A stretch of DNA of 64,000 nucleotides from Toxotes chatareus (taxonomy: Eukaryota; Chordata; Actinopteri; Toxotidae): positions 4,402,001 through 4,466,000 of the forward strand of contig CM028882.1 in assembly GCA_016801885.1 (NCBI GenBank), written 5' to 3'. The position numbers were made by a program, and so were the translations under genes. Shown here piece by piece: positions 1 to 11,678 of this stretch (position 1 is its first letter; the number at the start of each line of letters is the position of its first letter). The notes under the pieces are model-generated. The model had not been told where the DNA came from and ran no database searches. It worked only from the letters and a program-made list of their open reading frames with translations.

Positions 1-144
1 AAACAACTTCAAATGAACACTAATGTTGCTTAGGCACTTCATACATAATTGTCATGAACATTTTGAGTTTCTGTTCAGCCTGGGACTCTTTGTATATCAG
101 GTGCATACAGTGTGCGTGTAAAAGTATAAAAACTTTAGTTGTAT

Positions 145-430
145 TATTTATTTTCAGGTACAGTTTTCAAGAACTTTAGTACTTTAATGAAATACTCTTA
201 CTGTAGTTTTCTCACATTTCAAAAACAGACATGATACATTTTACTCTGCTGAATTTATTAGAGAGCTATAGCTGTTCTTTATTTTATAAATAAATGTTTT
301 ATATATAATGTATCACGGTCTTATAAATATGGTAAATCGTTAACTATACAATAGAATGCAAAATAAATGAGCTCCAGCTGCAACATTAAAATTCTATATA
401 TTTTCATAAGCAATACACAAATGATAAGTA
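145..430. repeat. Degenerate teleost interspersed repeat, ACTTTTACTC family (copy 1)
   Basis: An AT-rich stretch with the phrase order of a repeat I know from many percomorph genomes: a TTTTACTC block near 240, a GAGAGCTATAGCTG block near 262, and a GAGCTCCAGCTGCAACATT block near 370. A clearer copy lies at 23,185-23,465, so the family is represented twice in this window. No open frame is present. The family name and mechanism are not known to me; it behaves like a short non-autonomous element. The assignment is from recall and is moderately secure. Confidence 0.5.
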
Positions 431-446
431 ACCAGCTTACACATAC

Positions 447-480
447 AGTGGGGTCCAAAGAGGAGACACTTAAGAATTAG
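447..480. repeat. Possible Tc1/mariner terminal-repeat remnant
   Basis: The run CAGTGGGGTCCAAAGAGG follows a TA dinucleotide. Many fish Tc1-like elements start with CAGTGGGGTCCAAA, so this may be a solo or truncated terminal inverted repeat. No matching opposite end was found in the next few kilobases and there is no transposase nearby, so chance similarity remains possible. Confidence 0.3.
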
Positions 481-3400
481 AAAATAATATTTTGCTGAGG
501 ATTTAATATTGCCAGTTTTATTTTTAAATGTTTGTATCACTACTTATTCGCTTGGCTATCATCACAGACCGAAATGTGGACTTTTTCATTTGCTGCTGTC
601 TCACTAAATTCAACAAGGGAGAGTCCGATGCTGTCTCCGGTGGACATGGTGGCTTTCAGCCACAGACCACAGCTGGGCCTCCCAGACACTTCCCAGAAGT
701 CCACAGCTGGCAGTGTTAAAGCCTAAATGTAATCCATTACAGACAATATAATCATACTCTTTTACACATGAGGCCAACTCAACTCCAAAACAGTCACTGC
801 TGATCGCTTCCACTTATTGTTCACTTTTACACCAAAATGAAGAGAATAGTGGTTATGTGGACAATCAGTTTAATTTCCCTATTTGAGCAGTAACCCTGTC
901 ATCATCAATCCTTATTTAAAGATAAAATGATGATGTCTATTATCTCACTGATTTAAATGTGTTTTATTGCAGTAATAGCTCTGAGGGCGTTCTTTACTAT
1001 GATTATGGGGTGTGAGGGTGTTGTTGATAGACAGTGCTGGCATCTCTAAAGTACCCATAATGAAGCTAAAGAATGCCCTTCCGGGTATCATGGAGATTAA
1101 ACAGCACAATGCTTACCAGTGTGTTGTCTGAAACAAACATGTACATACAGAGGAACAGAAAGCAAGAAAACAACAGAGCACAGAGGACAGCTAAGTTTCT
1201 GCCTCCCACAAATTAGCACAAATAACACAAAAATGGACAATAACTGGGTGGCCTGGTCGTTTCAGAGACAGTCTTTGAACCACTTAACCCATCTTCAAGA
1301 ACACATCAAACCCATGTGTCTGTCAGCAAGACACAGAGTCTCAACCAGCTTTAGAGCTGCTGCTTTGTAGCTAACTGTGACCTCTGACCTCTCTGTGGAA
1401 GGGACAGAAAGAGGAAATTTTCCTTGAGGGATTAATATTGCACACATGTCAGATGCATACAGTGTGTCTTTAACAGTCAGATTCAGGTTTAAAAGTGTAT
1501 AAAGTAAGAACTGAATTTAGAAAAGGATTAAATAATTAAGATATAATTTGTGTTTAAGACCAGCAAGATGAGAATGTTGGGTCTGACTTTGAAGACAGAC
1601 AGGATGTGATCAGCAGGTCATCAGCTGCTGCCTCCCTGAATATAGTATGTGAGCTACTGCAAACAATATATATATGCATATTATTGTGTAATATAATATA
1701 AAGTAATTATACTCTGTTGGTCAAATACTATAATTGCAATCAAAATAAGTAAAAGTCTCACATCATACAAATACTCCATCAGTATACCAGAACCTCAAAA
1801 CTGTGGTCACGTGCAGCAGTTACCTTACCTTCTCAAAAGCACACTGGGTAGATTACACTGCCGTGCAATAGATAAAGCAGGTTAAACTCATAGACTGCAT
1901 AGGCAAAAAATTTGCTTTGAAATTAACTGGTATTGTTTAAAATCATTCATTTATAATGGGGTAAATTCAGGCACAAAGCTTTTGCATTTTAGAGGTAGAT
2001 AGAAACTATTTGGGCACTTGTGAAATACACTTGACTGCAAGTGTTACTAGATAAAACATCAAAACGTTTCTCCACCTCAGGGTCAAAGTTCACCTAAAGT
2101 ACCTTCTATCAGACTTGTCATTATATTGCTGTGTGTAAAACATTTGCAACAAATAGAAAGAATGGTTTGAAATGGAGCTGCCTTACCTCCTGCCTGCGTT
2201 ATGTCTGCTTCACTGTATGCAAGCAGAGCGTGCTCACTATGTTCTGGGATGGAAGTGTAATGCACTGCAGTGGAGGTCTATAAGAGGAGCAGCATGAAAA
2301 CAGAAATAGAAGGGAGAAAGAGCCAGGCTGGAGAGTGCACACTGCTCTACTGGGTGGCAGTGCTGATTCAACAGCAGACAGACCCAAAGCAGGATCATCT
2401 GTCTCCATTATGGTCTCCCTACAAATCATCTACATTTCCCCTCTTCTCCTCTGCTGCCCACAAGCTCATAAAGCTAGCTTTTCCAAGCTGCTTTTGGCAA
2501 AAGGAGTGAGAGAGACATCCAGAGAGGTGTATTGTGGGTGGTCGAAGGGTGTACGAACCAATGCGTACAGACGCACACATGCACCACTTTCGACGGGGTC
2601 GACCACAAAACTGCTATTCTTACCAGAATGATACATTTGCAGCTTTAGCTTACAGCTGAATAAATGCTGCTGAGGGAAAACATGCGTCTGGGATGTCTGC
2701 ACTTCCCTTGAGCCCTCTCCCAGTGGGGAGTGTTTGTGCTTGTCCCACACATTTCAGTCTGTCTTTGTCATGGAGTGATGGACTTACTTTTGCAGTGAAA
2801 TTGTAGTAAGTGGTTTGGTTTTTTTCTGTGGTAAAACTGATCTAAGCTTGATCTAAAAATGAGTTTAGCAGATAGAAAAAGCTAATTTATAGTAATAAGT
2901 GGGTGATATTAATGAATTATAAGATAACACAAGTTACTTTACTGTCTTTCTTCTGCTGTAGCCTGAAAAATGTGAAGAAACTGCCTGCCTTCTCTTTGTT
3001 CCTATAAGGCTGCTGTTTCTCACTTCTTCTCAGTATTTTCCTACTCAACCATCACAGGCACACTCAAATGTGTTCTTTCTTTGGACAGGATTACAGATTA
3101 CCGCTGGTTATTTATGAAGGCTTTTACATTTCAGCAACTTCTGCACTTCATGTTGCATGTTGTGATCATTTTCTGTGTATTTTCAATGAGGCTCAATGTG
3201 ACTCAGCAGGTCTGTCAGAACTGCTACTACAAGTTAATAGTGTGATGATCTTGTGGAAAATTTAACAGCAGTTTAAAATGAACTTAATAAAATGGATCCA
3301 GTAAAAACAAAAACACTGGCTGGAAAATGAAAAGCTTCTCGGTTGAATGTGAATTCCATAAAAAAGGAACTGGCAAAAGACTGAGCTTCAAATTCACCAA

Positions 3401-3782
3401 GACATCTTTTGGACACACTGAGCCACAGGAAGATACTGACACTTCCAACACACATTTTTCGACAATGACACACAGATCACAGGCGATGAAAAAATTCACA
3501 GATTCTTTTTGCTGTAATTGATTATCTGTCAAAAGAAAAATCCCTCCAAAGTGATGTTTTAAGTTTTCCTTCTGTGAAAATCACTCTCTGTACAAAACCA
3601 TAGCAAACAGTACAAACATACAAACTTTATTAATAGAAGTAATTATTATGATTAATTATCATAATACACTGAGCAGACAAGCTAAACAAGTCCTATTGCT
3701 TTCACTGAGAGGGTTGATGTTTTGTAAAGTCTTCAGTAGCTGGGAGTGTTTCTGTCATTCAGACTAGGAGAATGATGGTGTG
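481..3782. other. Non-coding stretch without recognisable genes
   Basis: The stretch mixes AT-rich and neutral sequence with no convincing exon. Open frames of 60-98 codons near 1,119, 2,270 and 2,335 lack any recognisable domain and have no splice context. A 36-codon frame on the minus strand (647 down to 540) has a perfect GCCACC context before its ATG and is reported separately as a finding. A short TA-rich tract lies near 1,665-1,705. A CACGTG E-box occurs near 1,808, with nothing around it to suggest a promoter. Confidence 0.6.
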
Positions 3783-4069
3783 AGAAGCTTTCACACCTAA
3801 TGGGAATACTCAGTTTGGTTTTAGGTGGCGGATGCTGCCTGGGTAGAGCGTGCAGGATAAAAACATCACTGACACTGACACTCACGCTGTAAATTTTCTG
3901 GACAGTGACCTGTTCTTTTCACATAGAGGCTCAGTCATACAGTACACTGACTTTGTACCAGGGAGCTGGCAGGGTAAAGTTGATGTGTCCATTTGTGTTC
4001 ACACATACAGCTCCTCCGGTTAATGTCTAGAAAAGTTCAGGGTTGCAGTGCATGTGTGAAAGTAGCTTA
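3783..4069. mobile_element. Candidate MITE with CTTTCACAC inverted ends
   Basis: The left end carries AAGCTTTCACACCTAA and the right end CATGTGTGAAAGTAGCTT, which together form an imperfect inverted repeat around CTTTCACAC about 285 bp apart. The interior has no open frame. Blocks such as CAGCTCCTCCGGTTAATGTC remind me of a repeated fish sequence. I read it as a non-autonomous DNA transposon with undefined target-site duplication. The element at 16,763-16,956 has similar end wording. Confidence 0.4.
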
Positions 4070-4689
4070 AGAGTCTACAGCCAGTGAGAGAATGTGGTAA
4101 TTAGTATATTACGTCATCTAGCAACATTTAGCAACTTTTCGAACAAGATTCAGCTTCTTTCCATTGAATATTTTGCACACTGACCCTACATGGTCCAGCC
4201 ATTTATTGAGTTTTGACCTAGTCTCGTTATAATCCATCTTGATTGGCCCATGAATGTCAATTTCAAGGGAATACATTTTATCTGGACCGAAGACAAGACC
4301 CGAGTGACTGACTACAAACATGACCAATAAGAAAATATTGTCAAAAAAGCAAAGTCTGTTTTACTAACAGTGAATCAAATTGCAAGGCTCAAGGATGAAG
4401 TGTTAACTCGTGACACACCCACAGCTACAGCAACACAACAGGGAGTGTTTGCATGCGTCTGTTTGTGAAAGTGGGAAACCAAAAGGTGAGGTGGAGGTCA
4501 AACCATGGACTCTTCATGATGAGTTAAATGACAAATTTTGGATCCAATCTAATAACCACAATTTGTAGAAAGACACAAAGTAAGTGGTTGTTACTGGGGA
4601 AATGAGATGTGTGTGTACACTATAAAAACATTTACAGGGTTCAGCCTGTATTTAGCCATTATTCTAGAGGCACAGCCTGAGGGACATCA
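4070..4689. other. Non-coding stretch, possible old repeat
   Basis: This stretch contains a minus-strand open frame of 69 codons (4,327 to 4,118) with no domain I recognise. The phrase CTAGCAACATTTAGCAAC near 4,117 has the look of a transposon fragment, but I cannot place it. Nothing else is supported. Confidence 0.4.
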
Positions 4690-4985
4690 GTGTCTGCTGC
4701 TCAGGTCCATCACTTTGGTACAGACTAGATTATTTCAGCAACTGTTGATAGATTTGGTGATCCTCTGGCTAGGGCCAGCAGCATGTCAAAATTGTAATTT
4801 GTCCAAAACTTTAGTTTATAATCAAATACTTGCAAAATAATGACCTTCTGATCCAGCTCAACCATACTTTGCTTTATTGTTATTTAAATTAACAAATGTT
4901 AGCATGTAACATGCTAAATTAGGGCTGCCAACTCTGTGTTTGTGTTATGTTAGCATTTAGCTCAAAGAAATGCAGACTTGTTCTA
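4690..4985 (+). repeat. Teleost interspersed repeat, TTAGCATG family (copy 1)
   Basis: The stretch follows the order of a very common percomorph repeat: GGTCCATCACTTTGG near 4,704, TTTGGTGATCCTCTGG near 4,753, AGCAGCATGTCAAAATT near 4,780, then GTTAGCATGTAACATGCTAA near 4,898 and GTTAGCATTTAGCTCAAAG near 4,950. The opposite-strand counterpart at 7,970-8,150 contains the complementary first half. I recall this family as dispersed widely in introns and untranslated regions of spiny-rayed fish; its class is uncertain. No coding potential is visible. Confidence 0.6.
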
Positions 4986-5479
4986 ACCTGTTTGTATCCA
5001 GTATGCAAAACACATTTGTTTCATGCTAGTGTGCCACTTTGACCTGAGACAAATATCTGATCAGTGTATCTCATCAGCTGTGGAGAGTCATGCAAAAGGA
5101 GCCTGGTTGCAGGACAAAGGACATAAAAGAGATTACTTGTATGTACTTAAGGGAAGCATGCTCCAAAAACACACACAAAGTGATGTTACAGATTAAGACC
5201 TTGATCGTGGTTCTGGAGATCGTGGCTAGTTATCCTGAATTTTGTGCAGAAGCATGATCGCGTAGACACTTCACACTGCTGGCACTGGTGATCCAACTAA
5301 TTCCCTTTTCAGCTCACCTGTAATCCAACACTGCGAACAGTATTTGTCACTTCCTTGATGTGATTATCTAAACAGGGCTATCGTTACTCAGGATGATGGC
5401 TGCCTGGTGTAAAGCAATCCAACTTCAAAACCGGAAAACACATACTAACACACAGTGTAGGCACACACACGGAAACAAG

Positions 5480-5620
5480 CATTTCTGTATGGCCGCTGTT
5501 GCTGTGAGCAATTACAGCACCTTATCTAACAGTGAGGATAATGAGGTTGCACAGAGAGCAAATTCTATCATGTCGGCATAATGAGATTTGGGCCCGTGTC
5601 TCTCGTCCTGGGGTCGAGGA
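5480..5620. promoter_or_regulatory. Possible conserved non-coding island
   Basis: A short, balanced, repeat-free segment between CA-rich tracts. It contains CAATTACAG (5,509-5,517), a homeodomain-type core also seen at 24,161 and 43,748, and TTATCT (5,522-5,527), a GATA-type site. There is no open frame. The call rests on motif content only and is weak; alignment to other fish would confirm or remove it. Confidence 0.25.
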
Positions 5621-5754
5621 CAGGAATGGGGACAGGGACACACATAAGTCACACACAGACACACACACAGTTTTCTTATCTGCCCCACCTCGCCTCTCCG
5701 CCTGACATTCAGGGGAAATTGCATTCAGGCTCAGTGTGTGATGCAGTGTGTGAA

Positions 5755-6060
5755 TGACTCTGAGGCTCTCCCCCTCTTCCTCTCTCTTTCCATCCCTCCG
5801 TTCCCCCCCTGTACCACTCTCCCCCCTTCATGTTCTCCAACAACCCCACTACCACTTCTGACAGGCAGTTTGATTTATGACTCCAATTCCCCAGCGCAGA
5901 CACACAGACGCAGGCCACACTCCCAACTATATGTATGTATTTTAGTTTCCCCCACAGCCCTCCCCTCGCCTTGGCTACACTTCTCTCTCCCTCTCCCTAT
6001 CTTTTGCCCTGTCTCTATCAGTTTCTGTGTTTCTCTCTCTCCTTCTCACACTCACACACA
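5755..6060. repeat. Pyrimidine-rich low-complexity tract
   Basis: An almost continuous CT-rich stretch on the plus strand with CCCTC, CTCTC and CCCCC runs, ending just before a CA-rich region. It produces long spurious open frames (for example plus-strand 5,738-6,130) composed of proline, serine, leucine and threonine. I see no gene in it. Confidence 0.7.
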
Positions 6061-6160
6061 TATCTTGGGTGTGGTGATTGATTATCCTAGCAGGACTGTC
6101 TGGTGTATTTTTGATCCCTTTGAAATTTAATCTCTGTGAGCAGTACAGGGAGTGTCTCGT

Positions 6161-6252
6161 CACATGTGTGCACACGCGCACACATACACACACATATGGG
6201 CTACACACACACATATTCACACACACACACACACAGACACATATTCACACAT

Positions 6253-6294
<42 letters not shown>

Positions 6295-6295
6295 A
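6161..6295. repeat. Interrupted CA microsatellite
   Basis: CA repeats broken by CATATT units, ending in a pure CA run at about 6,256-6,292. The interruptions suggest an old array with a younger, uninterrupted 3' portion. Overlapping open frames on both strands (Thr-His or Cys-Val repeats) are artefacts of the dinucleotide. Confidence 0.95.
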
Positions 6296-6843
6296 TGAGG
6301 TGGAGGAGAAGTGAACAACTTTTGGAAAGGCAATGCAAGCAAGAAGTGTGGGGTTTTTTTGGCACCATATTTCAAGTTGTATACACAAACAACTTCATCA
6401 AAAGTTAGAGGGTAAAATGGGAACAGAACAACTTGCAAAGCACAGTGCTTAGCTTTGTGTGCTATTACAAAGAAAACTGAACTCTGAAACAACACAGATT
6501 GCTCACTAATATCCTGATGGCAGCCTGTGGTCAGAATCCCAGGATCAGAACTGGAACCTGGACTCAAAAAGTGAACAACACATATTATTCCCTTCCTCAA
6601 CTAGGGCACGTGTTCATAGGCAAAACAACCCAAACGGTCCCACAGGGGCAGTTCAGTGGACAGCAGTATAACACTGTGTATGAATAGTGTGATTTCAGCC
6701 AAAAGTACTTGGCTGATTTTAAAACCACTGGACGTCATTCTACCAGTTTACAGTTGCAATATAAATGGCTGGTTGCTATTATTGTCTTCATAAAGAACCA
6801 CTGTAAAATTAATGACTAAATATTACAAGTATTTTCATGGCTA

Positions 6844-7650
6844 CACTACAAACTGGTGACAAATTAAAGGAAAAACCAACCTCATTTGTTTCATCAAAGG
6901 ATAACAGTGATTACTCCGAGCAACTTTGCCCCCCCAGCAGCTTAACAGAGCCACAGGATCTCCTTACTGTAGGGGTCAATCCTTCAGGCCTGTACTGTTC
7001 TGTTGGTGTACACCACATGTATTCGCCCACTTATCGAGAGAATGGTGAAGGATGACTCATCTGACCAGATCACTGTTTCCCACATCTCTATAGACCAGTG
7101 TCTGTGGGCTTTGTACCACTTAACTCTCTCTGTGCCTTCGTCTTTGTAATAAGTGGTTTATGCACTGCATCCTTACTATACTATCCCTCTCTGTGAACAG
7201 ACTGTTGTTGCTGATACAGTCTGATCATGTCCTGCTCTGACATTCTCAGTCATCCTCAGGAAGAGCTGCTCTTCTTTTGTTCTTCCTCACATATTTCACT
7301 AATTCATGAGCATCATGGTCATCAAATGTGAGCTGTGCTCCGCAGTTTCTGACCCTGTTTACTGACGTATTTCCCATAGATCTAAATACAGATGTCACTT
7401 TACCTAATGAAACAGCCTTTATGACTGAAGCTCCAACAATGAATCCTCTCTCAGATCTTTTGCTGTTGCCATCCTCATACAAAATCAGAATCCACTGGGC
7501 CTGTTCAGCGTTTTCAGACATGGCACAGAGAATGATTGAAGTTAATTGCTTAATTGTACCATGCAGTGCTCCTGTGTGGGAGCATCTGCACTTATGTTTC
7601 TCCACTCATTTATTCAGGTTTCCCTTTAATTTGTCACCTGTCTGTGTGTG
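6844..7650 (-). mobile_element. Internally deleted Tc1-like DNA transposon
   Basis: The left end, after TA, reads CACTACAAACTGGTGACAAA and continues TTAAAGG. The right end (7,617-7,650) carries the complementary wording CCCTTTAATTTGTCACC, so both terminal inverted repeats survive, about 34 bp each with one indel. Between them the minus strand encodes broken pieces of a Tc1/mariner transposase. At about 0.8 kb it is shorter than complete Tc1-like elements of fish (usually 1.2-1.6 kb), and the missing part is next to the left repeat. The element is dead but its ends could in principle still be recognised in trans. Confidence 0.75.
6958..7521 (-). pseudogene. Decayed Tc1-like transposase
   Basis: The minus-strand frame starts MSENAEQAQ at 7,521. 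An N-terminal helix-turn-helix region is followed by NRVRNCGAQLTF and VKYVRKNKR, resembling the RKCGRKP...VRKN region of Tc1-family transposases. Further on, the same strand gives WSIEMWETVIWSDESSFTI and then GRIHV, which matches the second catalytic-aspartate block (WSDESxF) and the GRxxV block. Reading is interrupted by a frame change after about 7,246 and by a stop after NRTVQA. The last part of the DDE domain, with the final acidic residue, is not found. It is a clear pseudogene and not a host protein. Confidence 0.7.
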
Positions 7651-7744
7651 AAATTATAATCACACAAATGCAACTAAGAGTCTGTGGCAATGCTTACAGC
7701 TCTGTGAGACTGAGGCTCTGAAAACGGCAGCATGCTTGCACAAT

Positions 7745-7795
7745 ACAACAACAACAACAACAACAACTGTTATTACTACCACTACTACTAATAAT
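7745..7795. repeat. CAA and ACT trinucleotide microsatellite
   Basis: A run of about eight CAA units is followed by CTGTTATT and then a short ACT/ATT array. It lies just downstream of the Tc1-like element and is simple sequence only. Confidence 0.9.
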
Positions 7796-7969
7796 CATTT
7801 TTATAGCACCTTTCATACAAGAAATGTAACTCACTAGCACTTGCTCTATAACACAGAAATCACTGATTGCATCACATGGAAACAGACAGAGAATAACACA
7901 ATAATATAAGGTGGTCATAAGATGTCATCAATTTTGAAGGTATTTTCTCCCAAATCAAAGTCTTGTTCA

Positions 7970-8150
7970 AAGTAAACTCGACCTAATGATGGTGCTGGAT
8001 AGAAAGTTAAGGAACCACCAAAGTTAACAGAATTAATCCCAATGGGAACGTGAGGTTCTGTTCATGACAGTCCATCTAAAGGCTGTCAGGGCATTTTACT
8101 CAAAACCACAAATGTCAACTGGTAGTGGAGCTGGACAATAAGCAGTTATC
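7970..8150 (-). repeat. Teleost interspersed repeat, TTAGCATG family (copy 2, opposite orientation)
   Basis: The order ATGATGGTGCTGGATAGAAA, ACCACCAAAGTTAAC and CAAAACCACAAATGTCAAC matches, in reverse orientation, the first half of the family represented at 4,690-4,985. Divergence is considerable. The two copies face each other about 3 kb apart with the Tc1-like element between them. No open frame. Confidence 0.55.
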
Positions 8151-9772
8151 TGATGACAGAATCATCACTGGGAGGGGATAAAAGTTTGGAAGCAGAGGCA
8201 AAGACTCAACAGGAACATGCATTGCCAGAGCTTTTGCAGAGCACCCTACTTGAGCTGTGTTTGCGATCACTGCTGCTTCTATTGTTCTCACTGCCACTAA
8301 CACAAGGGCTTTAAGTGGGCTACCTCATCCCTGTTACAGTTGGTCTTTATGTTTTGTCTAAATGATAATGTAGAGAATATCCTGAACACTTGTGCAGTGC
8401 TGTTTGTGAGCCTGATTTGACAATGTGTGGAAACAGCTCATCCTGACTGTGAAGTTAACTCGTGTAAACACACTCAGCTGAAGGAGGACAGTGGAAGGGA
8501 AGAAGAAGATGGAAGCATCCTTCCTCCAGTCTCTGGCTCCATTCTGTCATTTATTTTCTATAAACTGACCTGTAGACACAAACAGCTCTGGTCTTGGATC
8601 ATTATCTCCCTCCTCAACGTGGGATTTGTCTCTGCTTTGTAATAAATGATAAATGAAATGATAAAGCACTGTGTGTGTGTGTGTGTGTGTGTGTGCACAG
8701 AAACATGTATCAATGGCTGATCTGTTTAGTCCCCCAGGTCATCGATCACAGGCAGGCATTTATCCATAATGGGCCCTATATCTGTCTATCTCTCAGCAGG
8801 GAACTGGGACCACAATGAGACATACATGGATCAGACACAAAAGGGACCATTACACACAACCCTATCAATATTCACTCCTGAGAAACTACTTTCCTTCCTT
8901 TCTCAAGGGAAAGATTTGCTCACGGCCCAATTAGTAACAGCTAGAGCCACTGATAGAGCGAGGTTTGTGGGATCAGAGTCAGCAACAGAATTAGTAAAAC
9001 TTTATCATTTTTTATTAGCGTTACATGTTTATTTTCATTCACACTGTGTAACATCAACAAAAATGTACTAACATGTCAAGAATTCAAAATGAAATACCTT
9101 CTATTTCAATACAGTCAATACATGTGACTTGAACATATACTGAAGAGATGAAAAATAGCAATTGACAAAACCATCAGATCTGTGTAAAAGTGACTGTGAC
9201 TTTCTTCAAATGAACACATGAAACAAACAGCAACGCCACATTTCCATCAACTTTTCCCCATTGTTTTCCACTGTTCAAGGTTTGACTGCTGCTCTTTTAA
9301 TTACTTCATCTTGTTATGTCTTCTTCTTCTGCAGCGCTTTGTGGTGCAGCAAAATGCTGGTGGATGCTCAACAGAATGGAGCTGCAGAGAAAATGATTTA
9401 TGAGGGACACATGGATGATTTCAGCATTTATGTCTGTTGACCAAATTCCTTGGAGTGATCCCTCAGCTTTCCCAACATTAGACACTGGGTTGCTTCCTGT
9501 AACCGTTCTCCAGCTGGGTTTCTGTGTCATTCAGTCTCTATGATCTACAGGGACAGACAGATTGAGACAGTGATAGTACAGAAAGAAACAGACTGTCACA
9601 CAGATGATGATCTATAGGTCACCACAGATATGTGGATTGTGCATAATCACACAGTCTCACATTCAGCTGGTTTACCACAGCTAGACCCAGGCACACACTT
9701 TCCCATAGTACACTCTGCTAGGGAGAAATCCTTATAGGGGAGCAAAGAAGTCAAAGTCTGATGTCCTTAACT
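8151..9772. other. Non-coding stretch with one GT microsatellite
   Basis: No exon, regulatory island or transposon is recognised. A GT array sits at 8,670-8,695. The 100-codon frame beginning at 8,769 has no recognisable domain. Confidence 0.55.
8670..8695. repeat. GT microsatellite
   Basis: A pure TG run of about 13 units. Confidence 0.95.
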
Positions 9773-9813
9773 ACGTGTGTGTGTGTGTCTGTGTGCGTGT
9801 GCATGTGTATGTG
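9773..9813. repeat. Imperfect GT microsatellite
   Basis: GT units interrupted by CT, GC and AT; an old, decayed array. Confidence 0.85.
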
Positions 9814-11130
9814 CTCTTGTATGGTATGTAACTGCTTTTGAGACTCTATCACACAGTTAATCAACCAAGTTATTTCCCACATGTGGATGGACAGACAACA
9901 GTGGGACTTCACTGTAAGATGAACCAAGAAGATAAAAATTTCGCATTACTCTTGACAGGAAAGCAAGACAACAGAGATGGGAGTTGTGAAATGGAACATC
10001 TGTCTTGTGCGTCCACTTTGTGTCAGACAGTTACAATTACTCTCTAAATTTACACTGCTAGGTTGTGGACACCCCATTGGCTGTGGTTTCTGATGGCTCA
10101 AATCTGGAATGACGCAGCATGATTAATATTCTCAAGAAGACTTTGAACGAAAAGCAGTAGGTGTGTGTTGGTGGTGTGGTGTAAAGCCATTCCTCAGTTT
10201 CATCTACTCTGTGGAGATTTAAATCTGCAACCTTTAGGCCATAAGCTCAATTATATCAAAAACTTACTTGTATTTGCTGGAATTCAATTCACTGCTGTTG
10301 GTGGTGGGAAAAGTCTCAGAGTCAGTTTCCTTCAACTCTAGACAACATACGTTGAAAAAAAAAAAAAACTGAAACAAGATCCACTTACTTCCTTTTTGAT
10401 CTGTGTTGTACTTTAAAATGTTTGCTCTGTTTTATTGTTGATCCATTTTTAAATCTGTTTAGAAAAGTGCTAAATAAAATTGTTTTTTTTTTTTTCTGGA
10501 GCTTTCAACCGCATCTGAGAGGTTAACGTCTCCTCCATGTACGACTACCCGCTGTCACAATTGAATTTCCATAATAAGGTCACATGATAACAACTGAGCC
10601 ATCTCTTTTACAAATGAGTGTGCTATATCAGGAAGACCATAAGATGCAGTTGAAAACTCATGAAAGGCTCATGAATGGAGCTTGAGTTGGTTGTTGTATC
10701 AAACTCTCTTCTGTATCAAACACTAACAGTTATAGATACACTTTTGTCACATAATTGTACTTTTGAAGTTATAAGTGCAGATGTAGATAAAGTGAAAAGG
10801 TGCTGTAAGCACTGTGCTTGGTAAAATGGACTAGTGTTTGTTGATTTATGTAGAGCATCCATGTGGATAAAAAGCCAGCTGAATGTTGTCTTAAAGAGAG
10901 CGGCAGGTCCAGAACCAACCAGCAGGCAAATGAACACCATGACTGTGAAAGTCAGTGTCAGCTTTTAGATATTCTGACCCAGTCCCCAATACTTTATCAC
11001 TGGTGTAGAGGCTGCCACAGAATCTAAATTACACTGCTCCCCTCTGAGCCTTTGTAACACCCCCTTCTCCTATCTGATCCTGTCTGCTCTCTTTTCCCAC
11101 ATTTCCTTTCTTTTACTTTACCTTGCAAGA
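9814..11130. other. Non-coding stretch with homopolymer runs
   Basis: A 14-base A run (10,355-10,368) and a 13-base T run (10,483-10,495) lie about 115 bp apart. Nothing else is recognised; open frames are short and featureless. Confidence 0.55.
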
Positions 11131-11176
11131 CCTCTCCTCTCCTCTCTCTCTCTCTCTCTTCTCCTCTCCTCCCCTC
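11131..11176. repeat. CT microsatellite
   Basis: CCTCT units grade into a pure CT run, then back to CTCCT. It borders the regulatory-looking island that follows. Confidence 0.9.
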
Positions 11177-11345
11177 ATCCATCTCCAGACTGGGCCAGTC
11201 AGTGGCAGCTCCATTGATAGGGTAATCCAGGCCTGATTAATGACCCAATAATCAGAGGGATCCTCAAATCAATCATGGGCGTGATCAATAAGCCTCGGCC
11301 AAGGCGATCATTAGCCTGCTAGAGTGCATCCTCTATTAGACCCAC
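11177..11345. promoter_or_regulatory. Candidate conserved enhancer island with homeodomain and PBX-like sites
   Basis: A compact, repeat-free segment unusually rich in TAAT-type cores. It has TAATCC (11,223-11,228), the K50/OTX-PITX type; TGATTAATGA (11,234-11,243), a paired homeodomain site; TCAATCA (11,269-11,275), PBX-like on the minus strand; and TGATCAATAA (11,282-11,291). There is no open frame. The decamer TGATTAATGA recurs in the island near 30,305. Motif clustering supports an enhancer, but conservation has not been tested. Confidence 0.5.
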
Positions 11346-11678
11346 AGACCAAAACAAAAGATGTAAAAGTAAGAGAGGAGATACAGAGAGTGAAGGATGG
11401 AGGAGGGGAGGCAGAATGGTTTTTGTAAGATGATAAGGAAACAGAGCAGTTTCTCTGAGCTGGGAAAGAAAAACCACAGAGTAAAAAACTTCAAAATGAA
11501 TATAATCTAATTTATATTCATGTGTAAGTCCGGAGACGTAGGACTGTAGAATTCATAAAAAAAATATACTGACTTTGCAGCAGGAGGAGTTAAAATGTGT
11601 GTGTCACTGCTACTGTATAGTTATATATACTTATATGTGTCTAAGAGTGTATATGATTGTATGTCATGCTGTGTACAG
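11346..11678. other. Non-coding spacer before the hAT-like element
   Basis: Purine-rich then AT-rich sequence with no gene, no clear motif cluster and no known repeat. Confidence 0.5.

Noticed and set aside
1660..1800. AT-rich segment compared with the ACTTTTACTC repeat family in reverse orientation
   Set aside because: Some phrases match (AAGTAAAAGTC, AAATACTCCAT), but their order does not fit the family, so I did not annotate a third copy.
6161..6295. Regularly spaced CATATTCACAC units considered as a possible CRISPR-like array
   Set aside because: The units are interruptions within a CA microsatellite, spacing is irregular and there are no unique spacers.
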